Assembly: GCA_027038835.1 (NCBI GenBank)
Contig: JALWGC010000002.1
Span: forward strand, 113,803-177,802
Source: Helicobacteraceae bacterium
GTDB lineage: Bacteria > Campylobacterota > Campylobacteria > Campylobacterales > Sulfurimonadaceae
Reading direction: 5' to 3'
Length of the DNA stretch: 64,000 nucleotides
Shown: in pieces, positions 9,601 to 17,491 of the stretch
Layout: each line of letters opens with the position of its first letter
How positions within the stretch are numbered: position 1 is the stretch's first letter
Translations under genes and position numbers: made by a program
Notes under the pieces: model-generated
Told to the model about the DNA's origin: nothing
The model's input: only the letters and a program-made list of their open reading frames with translations
The model's database searches: none

Positions 9601-11625
9601 ATAGCCGAAAAAGATAAGCGGATAAAACGGGAGAAAAAAGGGATTATCGCCGCATATAAATACATAACCGCTTTTGTAGATCGACCCGATATAACTTGGG
9701 TGCCGCTTTCTATCGCTGAACTGCTTCGTGTAGCGGGAAATGTCGGGTTAGAGATGAGCAAGAGTGATTTTAGTCGCTACAACGAGATGCATACCAACAG
9801 CAATCTCCAAGGTGGCGCGATCTCCGATGATATTTTGCTTGTTGGATACTGTAAAGAGGGGATAATCCTCTACCCCGTCGAAGTAAAATCGGGTAGTGCC
9901 GATCTATCCAAAGCGATCAGGCAAGCTATCTCTTTGAAAAGATTTTTCAAAGATTACCTTTTCCAAGGTGATGGGATCAAAGCACAACTACTCAAGGGAC
10001 TCTTTATTAGACAGATTTTTATGCAGATAGATAAGTTCAAACTTTATGATGTCTTTGAAGAGGACTATTTTCAACCGATTATAAAAGAGAGAGAAAAGCT
10101 GCTTGAGGGTAGATACAAGATTGTAGAGTTGGATGGGTATTATGAAGGTGTGGTCGTTTACTTCAACGACTCGCCGGCACAATTTAACACCGAGTTCGAT
10201 ACGCAAAATACGGAAAATATTCTCGTATGCAAACTCCCCTCATCCTATCAACAAGAGATGCTTGAGAAGTGCTACAGCGATCTAAAAGCAGAGATCCGCA
10301 ACGGTAGCTTCGGTACGGATACACACTATCTTTTGGATGATGTGCAGTGCAACGGTGACCATGTCATAGAGCCAAATGAAGAATCTCCAAAACAAGATGA
10401 ACAGATCGCAAAAGAAGAGGAAGAGAAAGAGGTAGAAAAAGCTACCGAAGATAAAAGTAGCAACAAAACAGAAGATGGCTCAAAAGAGCCGATGCAGATC
10501 ATCTTTGGTACCAATGTTCTAAACGGCGAGCAGGTTATATGGTACCCAACCGATACCACAAAAACGCTCAATACCAACACAGGGATCATCGGAACGATGG
10601 GAACAGGTAAAACCCAGTTTACTAAATCTCTTATAACTCAGATGATGCAAAATGTAGATCACAATGTCCATGCAACACCTATCGGTATCTTGATATTTGA
10701 TTATAAGGGTGATTATATCAAAGAGAATTTTACCACGCCCACAGGTGCCAAAGTGCTTGATCCATACCATCTACCCTATAATCCACTTGCTCTTTTTGGA
10801 GAAAGACCACTGCTTCCGGTACACACGACAAACCTTTTTAAAACAACGCTGGCAAAAGCGTTTGGATTAGGCACGGTGCAGCAAGCCAATTTAAATCGCA
10901 TCATTTTAGAGGCATATGAAAAACGAGGCATCAGCCGCGCAGACAGATCCACTTGGACGAAGTTGGCACCAACCATCCAAGATATATGGGAGATCTATAC
11001 AAATGAGGAGAAAATCTCTTACGATTCGCTCTATGCAGCATTGAAAAAACTTATCGACTTTGAGATATTCGAGCCTGATCCCCAAAAGACAACCTCTTTG
11101 TATGACCTTATAGACGGTATCACCGTTATCAATCTCTCAGGCTATGATACAGATATCCAAAACCTTATCGTCGCTATCACATTGGATATCTTCTATACTC
11201 AGATGCACATACAAGGTTCATCACGACTCGATGGAGATTTCAGAGAGATCACGAAGATGATCTTAGTGGATGAAGCGGACAACTTTATGTCCCAAGACTT
11301 TGAAAGTCTCAAAAAGATCTTAAAAGAGGGGCGAGAATTCGGCGTAGGAACCATCCTCTCTACTCAACAACTCACCCACTTCAAAACATCCGAAAACAAT
11401 TATGCAGATTACCTGCAAACATGGGTGATCCATCAAGTATCCAACATCAAAACCCAAGACATCACCTCCATTTTTAACATCAGCAATAAACACGACGCAG
11501 AGACGCTTATGGAGCAAATACGCCGCCTAGAGAAGCACTATAGCATCTATGTAGATGGGAAGAAAAATATGATTAAAATGCGGGATTTGGCATTTTGGGA
11601 ACTTATTAAGGAGAAAGAAAAATGA
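6607..11625 (+). CDS. dptH: DptH (DndH), large ATPase/nuclease-like restriction subunit
   Basis: This protein of about 1672 residues is the motor subunit of the Dpt restriction complex. Its C-terminal quarter is a HerA/FtsK-like ATPase with Walker A GTMGTGKT at about residues 1329-1336 and Walker B MILVDEADNF near 1552-1561, followed by a QQLTHF motor segment. Near residues 1074-1094 a D...EVKSG pattern (SDDILLVG, then YPVEVKSGSADL) has the form of a PD-(D/E)XK nuclease core. A Lys/Glu-rich linker (about 1255-1300) separates the two. ATG 6607 has GGAG nine bases upstream; GTG 6586 and ATG 6598 are alternatives. The stop overlaps the next gene in ATGA. Confidence 0.92.
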   Translation: MYTRFSEFLVQNIFDWLAQRIAQGHRYRFHSDDEDNIKELVEALQERKTGEIIYKETPLPYIEIKGVKLLYVNDVTGVMNENFISNLRDAVSAPYEEFSMCSLLVLHKSRLDTVLNSAIDLAALDAPLNAAYVKKDLQHLIHETKISKHLKALMKLQAEIVESERQSAFGYKTLFHSIIDETIYFKELSLFEDADLLKEHDGKKIEKRFLDNRKLYDEIENIMINFPSEIEERLANRYSEDFINKYLTLDTWKEVTYDQLIKEINKPRDTIEFDNFEVDNGECILRNESATAAGKRTKNIIVFAEEKRVRFFIKFKGKGLTKDHLQLLDNKAIKNDIEWDYIGLSRTFEVSLTYDQNPLYFSLRLNGGKASSIFKFKILVLQKGAFDLQAIYNFFIVKPKEKLLLLQTSEMEINFSQNKTEEPYRVNDGETVDIRRYPRINYEDLYNNQDVVAFAITNGVDTISLQIEGEKIREVISIPLLYNQERLDRMFHNGINVELNYAGKKAILEYQEIPLIANRFTYIDLEHQIISNELMHFGFDKDAAQELASASDDIFTSYTALLRCFRDKKTTPSLCAWDDEICKYAQKFCDDVKEYLQSIPDNTSLSPSHKLVLKIGRVRHDGKEYLSPFSPLILSYILYLRDKSDESLPKLSEVTLKRLNPKGLFPYLYKGTQHYSYTSLVQDDPLWLEFVDNEENEFSYVSKLVSEKIVEFSKAFEKLFEFRHDAPLIINSINNASNKEIFKGLVKYYKDNFEKKPKHIIVNIYDQSYHETYFDIFADTDSYEEIKQRYNLKENAETIIDIMRTHITYSKHLIDKSQSYAHLSFFKNNEKVQIQQNKVDLVKSGLVCSGLISGESSEEKNGYYYSGFGLRNVAIEDKPHLQMAKLYNALQRPAFESGALYDAKESITLMISENFKTLLHQSYENSLWTVIIDPKVTLDFFDNEKDLILIHYSDQYSSSANYDAITVTAQKEIYADVVGSENIIREFNAFNGEWLIKMIAEKDKRIKREKKGIIAAYKYITAFVDRPDITWVPLSIAELLRVAGNVGLEMSKSDFSRYNEMHTNSNLQGGAISDDILLVGYCKEGIILYPVEVKSGSADLSKAIRQAISLKRFFKDYLFQGDGIKAQLLKGLFIRQIFMQIDKFKLYDVFEEDYFQPIIKEREKLLEGRYKIVELDGYYEGVVVYFNDSPAQFNTEFDTQNTENILVCKLPSSYQQEMLEKCYSDLKAEIRNGSFGTDTHYLLDDVQCNGDHVIEPNEESPKQDEQIAKEEEEKEVEKATEDKSSNKTEDGSKEPMQIIFGTNVLNGEQVIWYPTDTTKTLNTNTGIIGTMGTGKTQFTKSLITQMMQNVDHNVHATPIGILIFDYKGDYIKENFTTPTGAKVLDPYHLPYNPLALFGERPLLPVHTTNLFKTTLAKAFGLGTVQQANLNRIILEAYEKRGISRADRSTWTKLAPTIQDIWEIYTNEEKISYDSLYAALKKLIDFEIFEPDPQKTTSLYDLIDGITVINLSGYDTDIQNLIVAITLDIFYTQMHIQGSSRLDGDFREITKMILVDEADNFMSQDFESLKKILKEGREFGVGTILSTQQLTHFKTSENNYADYLQTWVIHQVSNIKTQDITSIFNISNKHDAETLMEQIRRLEKHYSIYVDGKKNMIKMRDLAFWELIKEKEK

Positions 11626-13319
11626 ATTTTAAAGAAAACTATGTGAATGAAATAAAAAAAAGAATTAATGATGGCTTGTCACCATCAAGAGCTTTTATTT
11701 CATATTACCTATGTTTATTCTTCAGACTTGATTATGGTGATGAAAGAGATTTCATTTGTGATAAACCAAACGATAAAGGTATTGATGCGATTTATGTAAA
11801 TGATGAAACTGAAGAAATTTATTTTATTCAATCAAAATTTGGTGATAGCACACCAGAAAAATATTATAAGAGTGATAAGAGCATTGGAGATAAAGATCCT
11901 TCTCAGTTTTTAGGCAGCGTAGAAAAATTTAAAACAAAAGAGGGAATAGATACTATTTTAAATAGCTCTAAAACGGCTAAAGAATTAAAAGACTTGATTA
12001 CAGACTTACAATTGAAAAACAAGACTCATTATGATTTTAGAAAAATATTTATTACTAATGGGAAGCACAATCAAGACTCTTTAGATATTAAAGAAAGCAC
12101 AAGCATTGAGTTTGTTTTACTTAATGATTTTGAGCAAGAGTATAATAGATATATGAGTATAATTAATTCTACTAAACCTTCGCCTATCAATTTTGAGTTT
12201 TATCCAGTAGGTAAAACGATAATATCTAGTTCATATGATAGCATTATATGCTTGATGAAAGTAAAAGACTTAGTTCAAATTGATGGTATTTCTGATTATA
12301 CAGTATTTACAGAAAATGTTAGAGGATGGTTAGGAAGAAATCGTGTTTTTAAATCAATTACAAAAAACTTAAAAGATCCGTCATTTCAACAAGAAAAAAA
12401 TATATTATACCATAATGGTATTACAATTATTTGTTCCAGAATTGAAAAAAAAGATGATAAAGTATCCATTTTTGATCTCTCTATTGTAAATGGTTGTCAA
12501 TCAACATATGCATATTATATGAATCGTGACTATCTTAAGAATAGTAATCAAGTTTTAGTAAAAATTATTGCATTAAAAGATCATCCTACTATCGATAAAA
12601 AGAATATTGTACATTTTTCAAATAATCAAATAGCAGTAAAAGCCTCGGATTTAGTTTCTCTTTCTGATAATTCTCAATATATCAAAAATATATTTTTAGA
12701 AAAGGATAAAGATTGGTGTATAAAAATTAAAGATGGTAGAGATAGCGAAGAATGCAAAGATAAAAAAATTATAAAGCTATCTCAATTGGCACAATATGTT
12801 GCATCCTTTTATAATGTAGGACATATTAGAGCAGCAAACAAAAACAAGCTGATTGAAACTTCTTACTATGAAGTCTTCAATGGAATAGAATATGAACATA
12901 TAAAAATAGTACTTATTCTAGCTGAATTATTTGATATTGCTGTAGAAGAGCTAAAAACAAGCAAAACTTCAAATCAAGAACGTTTGCTGAATTCTTATCA
13001 TCTAACTAAACTCTTCTTTTTAAATTCCCTCAAACATATATATTTGGAAATACATAAAATAAAAACTATAAGTTTAAATAAATACTTATCTAATTTCGTA
13101 AAAGATGAGACTAAAGATATTCTAAAAATAAATTACAAAAATATGATAATTGATTTAACATCATATTTAACTACAAATAATCAGATAGAAGATTATAAAT
13201 CATTTTTGAAAAATCAAGATAAGTCTCGTATTTTAATGGAAGAGATAAAAAAAGAATATCAAAAAAATATTGCTAAAAATCCTGATAGCAGTTTAGAAAA
13301 AACTTGTATATTATCTTAA
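11622..13319 (+). CDS. AIPR-family (abortive phage resistance) protein with nuclease-like N-terminus
   Basis: This 565-residue protein is coupled to dptH by an ATGA overlap, making it the fourth gene of the restriction operon. The middle shows the AIPR domain pattern YHNGITIICSR followed by SIVNGCQSTYAYYM (about residues 264-300). Near the N-terminus, KGIDAIYV (D55) and YFIQSKFG (Q70-S71-K72) form a D-QxK arrangement as in Mrr-like PD-(D/E)XK nucleases. AIPR proteins are linked to phage exclusion. The gene is visibly more AT-rich than dptH, so it may have joined the operon separately. Its stop overlaps the dndE stop on the other strand by a few bases. Confidence 0.85.
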   Translation: MNFKENYVNEIKKRINDGLSPSRAFISYYLCLFFRLDYGDERDFICDKPNDKGIDAIYVNDETEEIYFIQSKFGDSTPEKYYKSDKSIGDKDPSQFLGSVEKFKTKEGIDTILNSSKTAKELKDLITDLQLKNKTHYDFRKIFITNGKHNQDSLDIKESTSIEFVLLNDFEQEYNRYMSIINSTKPSPINFEFYPVGKTIISSSYDSIICLMKVKDLVQIDGISDYTVFTENVRGWLGRNRVFKSITKNLKDPSFQQEKNILYHNGITIICSRIEKKDDKVSIFDLSIVNGCQSTYAYYMNRDYLKNSNQVLVKIIALKDHPTIDKKNIVHFSNNQIAVKASDLVSLSDNSQYIKNIFLEKDKDWCIKIKDGRDSEECKDKKIIKLSQLAQYVASFYNVGHIRAANKNKLIETSYYEVFNGIEYEHIKIVLILAELFDIAVEELKTSKTSNQERLLNSYHLTKLFFLNSLKHIYLEIHKIKTISLNKYLSNFVKDETKDILKINYKNMIIDLTSYLTTNNQIEDYKSFLKNQDKSRILMEEIKKEYQKNIAKNPDSSLEKTCILS

Positions 13320-13717
13320 AAAAACTCCTCCCTCACCCACTCAAATACATCACTATTATCCCGCCAAGAAGAGGCTAAAACCCTAAAGCCTCTTTCGCAG
13401 TGGTGTTCTAAAAGTTTTTCAAACTGTTTGTTAGTTGTTATTTGCGTCTTTTCGCTGTTGGCGATAATGAGTGCCATAAGATCGTGATAGTCCGCTTGCT
13501 CACCTTGAAGTTCGTTTTTCCCTTTGCCGGTTATTACATCCCAGTTGTAAACTTTTCCGCCTGTAAAGTCTATAGGCTCGTCAATATCGATAGATTCATC
13601 CAAAGCCAATGAGATAGAAACGGCAAAACGGATTGCAAGCCATTTTGGTTCATTTTCAAAACCGAGATATTTGGCTATGCGTGGTAACTGCTCTTCGGTG
13701 AAATACGATGTTCTCAT
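13316..13717 (-). CDS. dndE: DndE, DNA phosphorothioation protein
   Basis: This 133-residue protein is the last gene of the leftward dndC-D-E operon. DndE is a small DNA-binding subunit of the machinery that replaces a non-bridging backbone oxygen with sulfur. The sequence has the usual N-terminal pattern, KYLGFENEPKWLAIRFAVSISLAL, a basic and helical segment of the family, followed by GKVYNWDVITG and a C-terminal HCERGFRVLASSW. Its ATG overlaps the dndD stop by four bases. It converges with the AIPR gene with no room for a terminator between. Confidence 0.87.
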   Translation of the reverse strand: MRTSYFTEEQLPRIAKYLGFENEPKWLAIRFAVSISLALDESIDIDEPIDFTGGKVYNWDVITGKGKNELQGEQADYHDLMALIIANSEKTQITTNKQFEKLLEHHCERGFRVLASSWRDNSDVFEWVREEFF

Positions 13718-15690
13718 TGCGAGAGCTCCTTAGTGCGGTTAGTTATGTGATCAAGAGACTCTACGGGTAGCTCTTTGAGTGTTGTGGCTGAGCCGGTATT
13801 GCTAAGCAGATAAATTTTCTCAATATGCTCTTTTAGCTCACGAAATCCCTCGTGGCGTAGCTCACTTGGTGTTGGCAAGATGATCACTTGTCTGGAAGCG
13901 TTTGGATAAAATTCGGTGAGTATGCGCGCTTGGTTTCTCTCATCGAGTCGTCCAAGCGGGGTATCGATAACCATCGGTATCTCTTCTGAAATATACTCCG
14001 AAATAGCCCAGATGAGTGCCGTTGCGATCATCTGCTTTTGTCCGGATGAAGAGGAGAGGATATCCATCGGATGTCCGCTTTTATCATAAAGGTTGATATT
14101 GAAATTCTCATCAAGTTTGATACTGTCTGCTTCATACTCCTCTTTTTTCAGCCGAGTGAACTTTTCATTGATGCTTTTTTCGAGCGAGAGGCGTTTGTCT
14201 CTTTTTATCTTCTCTTTCATCTGTTTAGAGACTTCTATCACCCCCTTAAGCGCTTCTATTTTCTTTTGTGTTAGTGCGTATTTGTGTTCGGTTATCGTTA
14301 GTTTTGCATATTCGCTATTGAGTGTTTTGTATTGAGACATCAGCTGTGAGAGTTTTTCTTCCAAAGCTTCACACACCGCTTCTTGATGCCCTATCTTTTT
14401 AAGCAGCTCTTTTTCCAAAACTCTATCGACCTCGGCATCTTTGAGTTCATTCTCTTTTTGTGCTTCTAGTGAGTACAATTTTTCTTCTGTTTTTATAAGC
14501 AAAGCTCTGTTTTGAGAAAGTTGTTTTAAAAGTTTATCCAGATCGATCTTTGGAAGCGAATCATACTGCTTTTCAATATGATACGGATCGGCAAAAGTTA
14601 CGCTTTGCTCTTTGCTTGTTGGAGCAAAAACCTTATCAAAAGCATTGGCGACATTGGCACGATCTCCACCCAACAACTCAAGTAGTTGCGCTTTTTTTTG
14701 CAAAAGGAGTTCCGGGGCTATCTGAAGTTTTCCTCTGTAATTTTTGTCGATATCCTCTTTCACTTTTTTGGCTAATCTTTCATTGAGCAATAATGGAAGC
14801 TGCACCAATGTTACCTGTTTTAGTGTTTGAGTGAGTCTTCTTTTTTCCTCTTGCAGTTTGCTTTGCTCTTGCACTGTTTGCGTAAGCGCTTCATCAAATT
14901 TACTTTTGAGTTTTTTTAGTCTTTTTTCAACCTGTTTAAAAGAGGCTTGAAGCTCTTTTAAAACGCTGTTTTTTTCATATTTTAACCGCTCCTCTGTCTT
15001 TGCTATCTCCGTTTTGAGCGCTTCTAATTGTTTGTATCTCTCTTCTACCTCTTTTTGGATATTGCTATTTAGTTCATTTTTGGTGATTTTTCGGATGATA
15101 GACTCTGCATCTTTGATCATCTGGTCATATATATCAAGCTCCAGAACATCTTCGAGCATTTTTGTAAACTCTTTGTGAGAAAAGTCGGCGATCGTTTGCA
15201 CCTTTTCGCCATCGAAAAAGAAAAAGCTCGCCATCGTCGGTGAGAGCTTGGAGTTAATGATATCTTGCGCTTCACTATCTTTGGCAATTACCTTGCCTGT
15301 TCCATCCAAAAGCACTAGATCTTCACTATAAGTTGCCTCTCCAAAGGTAAATGTGCGCTCTATCGTAAACCTATCATCGTCATCGATTTCGATTGCAACC
15401 TTAGCAACTTGCATACCCTCTAATTTTGCTTTACGGTTCAAAATACCGCTAAAGTTTTTCTCTTTGCTACCTAAAATAAATTCTGATTTTGTCAAGCTTT
15501 GCGAACCTATTTGGAGCAAATCTTTTGAGACTCCATACAAAGCAAGTTTAATAGAATTGATAAAAGAGGTCTTCCCAAAACCGTTTTCACCGATGATGAG
15601 TGTGATGGTCTCCTTCTCGTTATCAAAGTTAAAAGTAGTCTCTCCATAATATGAGAAAACATTTTCGATAGTTATTGATCTAAACTTCAT
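13714..15690 (-). CDS. dndD: DndD, SMC-like ATPase of DNA phosphorothioation
   Basis: This 658-residue protein is an SMC/Rad50-like ATPase. The N-terminal P-loop is GENGFGKTS at about residues 34-42, followed by SIKLALYG. Long coiled-coil stretches fill residues 200-540. The C-terminal half has the ABC signature SSSGQKQM and Walker B MVIDTPLGRLDE. DndD is thought to open or nick DNA for sulfur transfer. I place the start at ATG 15690 (MKFRSITIENVFSYYGE), which overlaps the end of dndC by 11 bases. The frame is open to 15780, but that stretch lies entirely inside dndC. Confidence 0.92.
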   Translation of the reverse strand: MKFRSITIENVFSYYGETTFNFDNEKETITLIIGENGFGKTSFINSIKLALYGVSKDLLQIGSQSLTKSEFILGSKEKNFSGILNRKAKLEGMQVAKVAIEIDDDDRFTIERTFTFGEATYSEDLVLLDGTGKVIAKDSEAQDIINSKLSPTMASFFFFDGEKVQTIADFSHKEFTKMLEDVLELDIYDQMIKDAESIIRKITKNELNSNIQKEVEERYKQLEALKTEIAKTEERLKYEKNSVLKELQASFKQVEKRLKKLKSKFDEALTQTVQEQSKLQEEKRRLTQTLKQVTLVQLPLLLNERLAKKVKEDIDKNYRGKLQIAPELLLQKKAQLLELLGGDRANVANAFDKVFAPTSKEQSVTFADPYHIEKQYDSLPKIDLDKLLKQLSQNRALLIKTEEKLYSLEAQKENELKDAEVDRVLEKELLKKIGHQEAVCEALEEKLSQLMSQYKTLNSEYAKLTITEHKYALTQKKIEALKGVIEVSKQMKEKIKRDKRLSLEKSINEKFTRLKKEEYEADSIKLDENFNINLYDKSGHPMDILSSSSGQKQMIATALIWAISEYISEEIPMVIDTPLGRLDERNQARILTEFYPNASRQVIILPTPSELRHEGFRELKEHIEKIYLLSNTGSATTLKELPVESLDHITNRTKELSQ

Positions 15691-16999
15691 TGAGCTGACC
15701 TTTTGCGAACCTCTCGATGATCGTTTCAAACTCTTGAAACACTTTGTATCTGATCGTATGGTGCCTGTAGGAGTGTTCACACTGCATTAGATAGTCGATA
15801 AGCTCTTTGTTTATGCCGTTTTGTTCACATAGGGCGGATATGAACTCTTGTTCATCTTCATTGAAAGCTTTTACGGAGTTATATGCGACATCTCTGCCGT
15901 ACTTTTTGGCTATTTTGATCGCACTTTCAAAAAAATCTCCATCGTTGAGCCACTCCTCTTGGATTTGGACGATCTCTTCATCGCTGATAAGCGTTTTGCC
16001 GGCAAGCTCTTTGTGCAAATCTCTTTCTGTAGATAACAATTTCTCAAGCAACTCTTTTCGCGTAGAGAGCTTGAAAGGACCTATAGACTTTTGACCGTTA
16101 CGGCGGCGCGGCTGGCGTTTGGACGGGTCGTTGCGATACACCTCAAGGAGGTTTCTAAACTCATGTAGCGGCTGCATCCACATATCTTCGGGGTTTTTTA
16201 ACATATTCGCCATCGATTTGTCTTGACTTACAACCGTGCACACCCAGCATCCAAAACGGGTTTTCCCACATGATTGACTCTGGGGATTAAGCGCGATATT
16301 GCAATCCCCCTCGCCGGACCCTTTGTCGTAAAGTTGCATCATGTCGTCATGACGCCCCCATGGAGCTGGATGTGTGCTTAAAAATGTCCATACCTCCGCA
16401 TTGCTCCAATCTTTGATGGGCGAATAGACAAAAGCGTTGGGGATATCTGGATGCATAGAAAATCCCCGGTGGTTATCGTTTCGTTTTTCTATAGAAGCCG
16501 CACGGGAAGCCGACTCATCACTTCTAACACCAAGTAGCATCAGAATCGATCTGTTTTGATCAGTTAATTTCTTTAAAAAGTAAGTTGCCGGACGGATCTT
16601 CATACGGTCGGTACACCAGCGAAAAGTTTGATTTGGCGAGGGGTACCCTTTGCCTATAAGAAGCGTCCAGAAACTTTCGGTTACTTTGGGTGAGAGCTTT
16701 GTAACTTCGATATCAAGATGCTCTTTTTTTGCGAAGTTTCTGATTTGATCCAACTTATCTGCGACATAATCCTCTATCAAAGGCATCTCAACACCCGTAT
16801 CGGACGAAACGACATAGAGCTTTTTGTTTTGAGGAGTGCCCTCTTTTTTCATCTCAAGAAGCATCTCTATGGTCAAGTGAAGCACGGCAGTAGAGTCCTT
16901 TCCACCCGAAAATGTCACTACCCAAGGGCGCGAATCAGCTAAAAATTCTGCCTTTAAACGCTCTTTGACGCTGCTAACTTTCTCTTCCAACAAATCCAT
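15680..16999 (-). CDS. dndC: DndC, PP-loop sulfurtransferase of DNA phosphorothioation
   Basis: This 439-residue protein belongs to the PAPS reductase-like PP-loop family, with SGGKDST at residues 31-37. Four cysteines, C233, C244, C251 and C254 (CGKTRFGCWVC), form the iron-sulfur site typical of DndC. It passes sulfur to DNA with ATP, receiving it from a cysteine desulfurase. No dndA desulfurase lies beside it, so a housekeeping IscS/NifS would have to serve. It is the first gene of the leftward operon, whose promoter faces that of the XRE gene across about 140 bases. Confidence 0.94.
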   Translation of the reverse strand: MDLLEEKVSSVKERLKAEFLADSRPWVVTFSGGKDSTAVLHLTIEMLLEMKKEGTPQNKKLYVVSSDTGVEMPLIEDYVADKLDQIRNFAKKEHLDIEVTKLSPKVTESFWTLLIGKGYPSPNQTFRWCTDRMKIRPATYFLKKLTDQNRSILMLLGVRSDESASRAASIEKRNDNHRGFSMHPDIPNAFVYSPIKDWSNAEVWTFLSTHPAPWGRHDDMMQLYDKGSGEGDCNIALNPQSQSCGKTRFGCWVCTVVSQDKSMANMLKNPEDMWMQPLHEFRNLLEVYRNDPSKRQPRRRNGQKSIGPFKLSTRKELLEKLLSTERDLHKELAGKTLISDEEIVQIQEEWLNDGDFFESAIKIAKKYGRDVAYNSVKAFNEDEQEFISALCEQNGINKELIDYLMQCEHSYRHHTIRYKVFQEFETIIERFAKGQLNEV

Positions 17000-17026
17000 C
17001 CGTTCTCACCTTTAATCAATGTTGGA

Positions 17027-17032
17027 ATTATA
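17027..17032 (-). promoter_or_regulatory. -10 box of the dndCDE promoter
   Basis: TATAAT read on the minus strand lies 28 bases before the dndC ATG, giving a predicted start of transcription near 17020. The shared palindrome at 17069-17080 lies about 40-50 bases upstream of this box. No clear -35 box is seen. Confidence 0.45.
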
Positions 17033-17068
17033 TCGAGTAATAGAAAAATATGCCATGAAAATATAAAA

Positions 17069-17080
17069 TTCCTATAGGAA
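17069..17080. promoter_or_regulatory. Palindromic operator candidate between dndC and the XRE gene
   Basis: TTCCTATAGGAA is identical to the palindrome at 3614-3625 upstream of dptF. It abuts a candidate -35 box of the regulator gene (17082-17087) and is also upstream of the dndC promoter, so one bound protein could affect both. It continues as GTTG, as does the related site at 17124-17135. Confidence 0.62.
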
Positions 17081-17081
17081 G

Positions 17082-17110
17082 TTGATAAAAAATAATAGCC
17101 TAGTTACACT
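17082..17110 (+). promoter_or_regulatory. Promoter candidate of the XRE regulator gene
   Basis: TTGATA (17082-17087) and TACACT (17105-17110) are separated by 17 bases, so the transcript would start near 17117. The upstream palindrome touches the -35 box and the downstream related site lies within the predicted leader. Confidence 0.45.
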
Positions 17111-17123
17111 TAGAGCAGAATTA

Positions 17124-17135
17124 TTCCAAAGGGAA
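17124..17135. promoter_or_regulatory. Degenerate second operator over the XRE ribosome site
   Basis: TTCCAAAGGGAA keeps the TTCC-N4-GGAA frame of the perfect palindrome, and like the copy 55 bases upstream it is followed by GTTG. It covers the GGGAA ribosome binding sequence of the regulator gene, a position that suits autorepression. Confidence 0.5.
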
Positions 17136-17142
17136 GTTGCCA

Positions 17143-17370
17143 GTGGATAAAGAGATAGCAGATTTATATAAGCGGATCGGTTCAAATGTAAAAAAGAAAA
17201 GGGAAGAAAAAGGGATGACACAGTTGGACTTAGCGATAGCCATCGGGCAAAAATCTACAACAATTATCTCTCAAGCTGAATTGGCGTCGAAAAAACATTT
17301 CAATGTGAAACATTTGTATATGATTGCTAAAGTGTTAGAGTGTGATATTTGTGATTTGTTAAAAGATTGA
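17143..17370 (+). CDS. XRE-family helix-turn-helix regulator of the defence island
   Basis: This 75-residue protein is a single lambda-repressor-like HTH domain. RIGSNVKKKREEKGMTQLDLAIAI holds the first helices and the turn, and the recognition region is KSTTIISQAELASKK, ending in the typical EVLECDICDLL-like segment. GTG 17143 is preferred because GGGAA sits seven bases upstream; a TTG at 17137 would be too close to it. It is divergent from dndC and is the only transcription factor gene in the island. Known Dnd loci are often controlled by DndB, which is absent here, so this small protein may take that role. That is inference. Confidence 0.82.
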   Translation: MDKEIADLYKRIGSNVKKKREEKGMTQLDLAIAIGQKSTTIISQAELASKKHFNVKHLYMIAKVLECDICDLLKD

Positions 17371-17458
17371 ATAAAAAGTTATCAAAGTATCTTGTTAAAA
17401 TCAATCTCTAATCATAAACCAGTATATACGGCAAAATTCGGGTTTAAACAAAAAACAG

Positions 17459-17464
17459 TATAAT
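17459..17464 (+). promoter_or_regulatory. -10 box before the fumarate reductase-like operon
   Basis: TATAAT lies 27 bases upstream of the flavoprotein ATG, within CAGTATAATTC. It separates the operon from the regulator gene and suggests independent transcription of the core genes. Confidence 0.45.
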
Positions 17465-17491
17465 TCATTCAAAAAACAAAAGGGCTAAACT

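Noticed and set aside
3614..17080. The two identical palindromes as attachment sites of an integrated element
   Set aside because: The right copy lies inside the island, between dndC and its regulator, and no integrase gene is present. An operator fits better.
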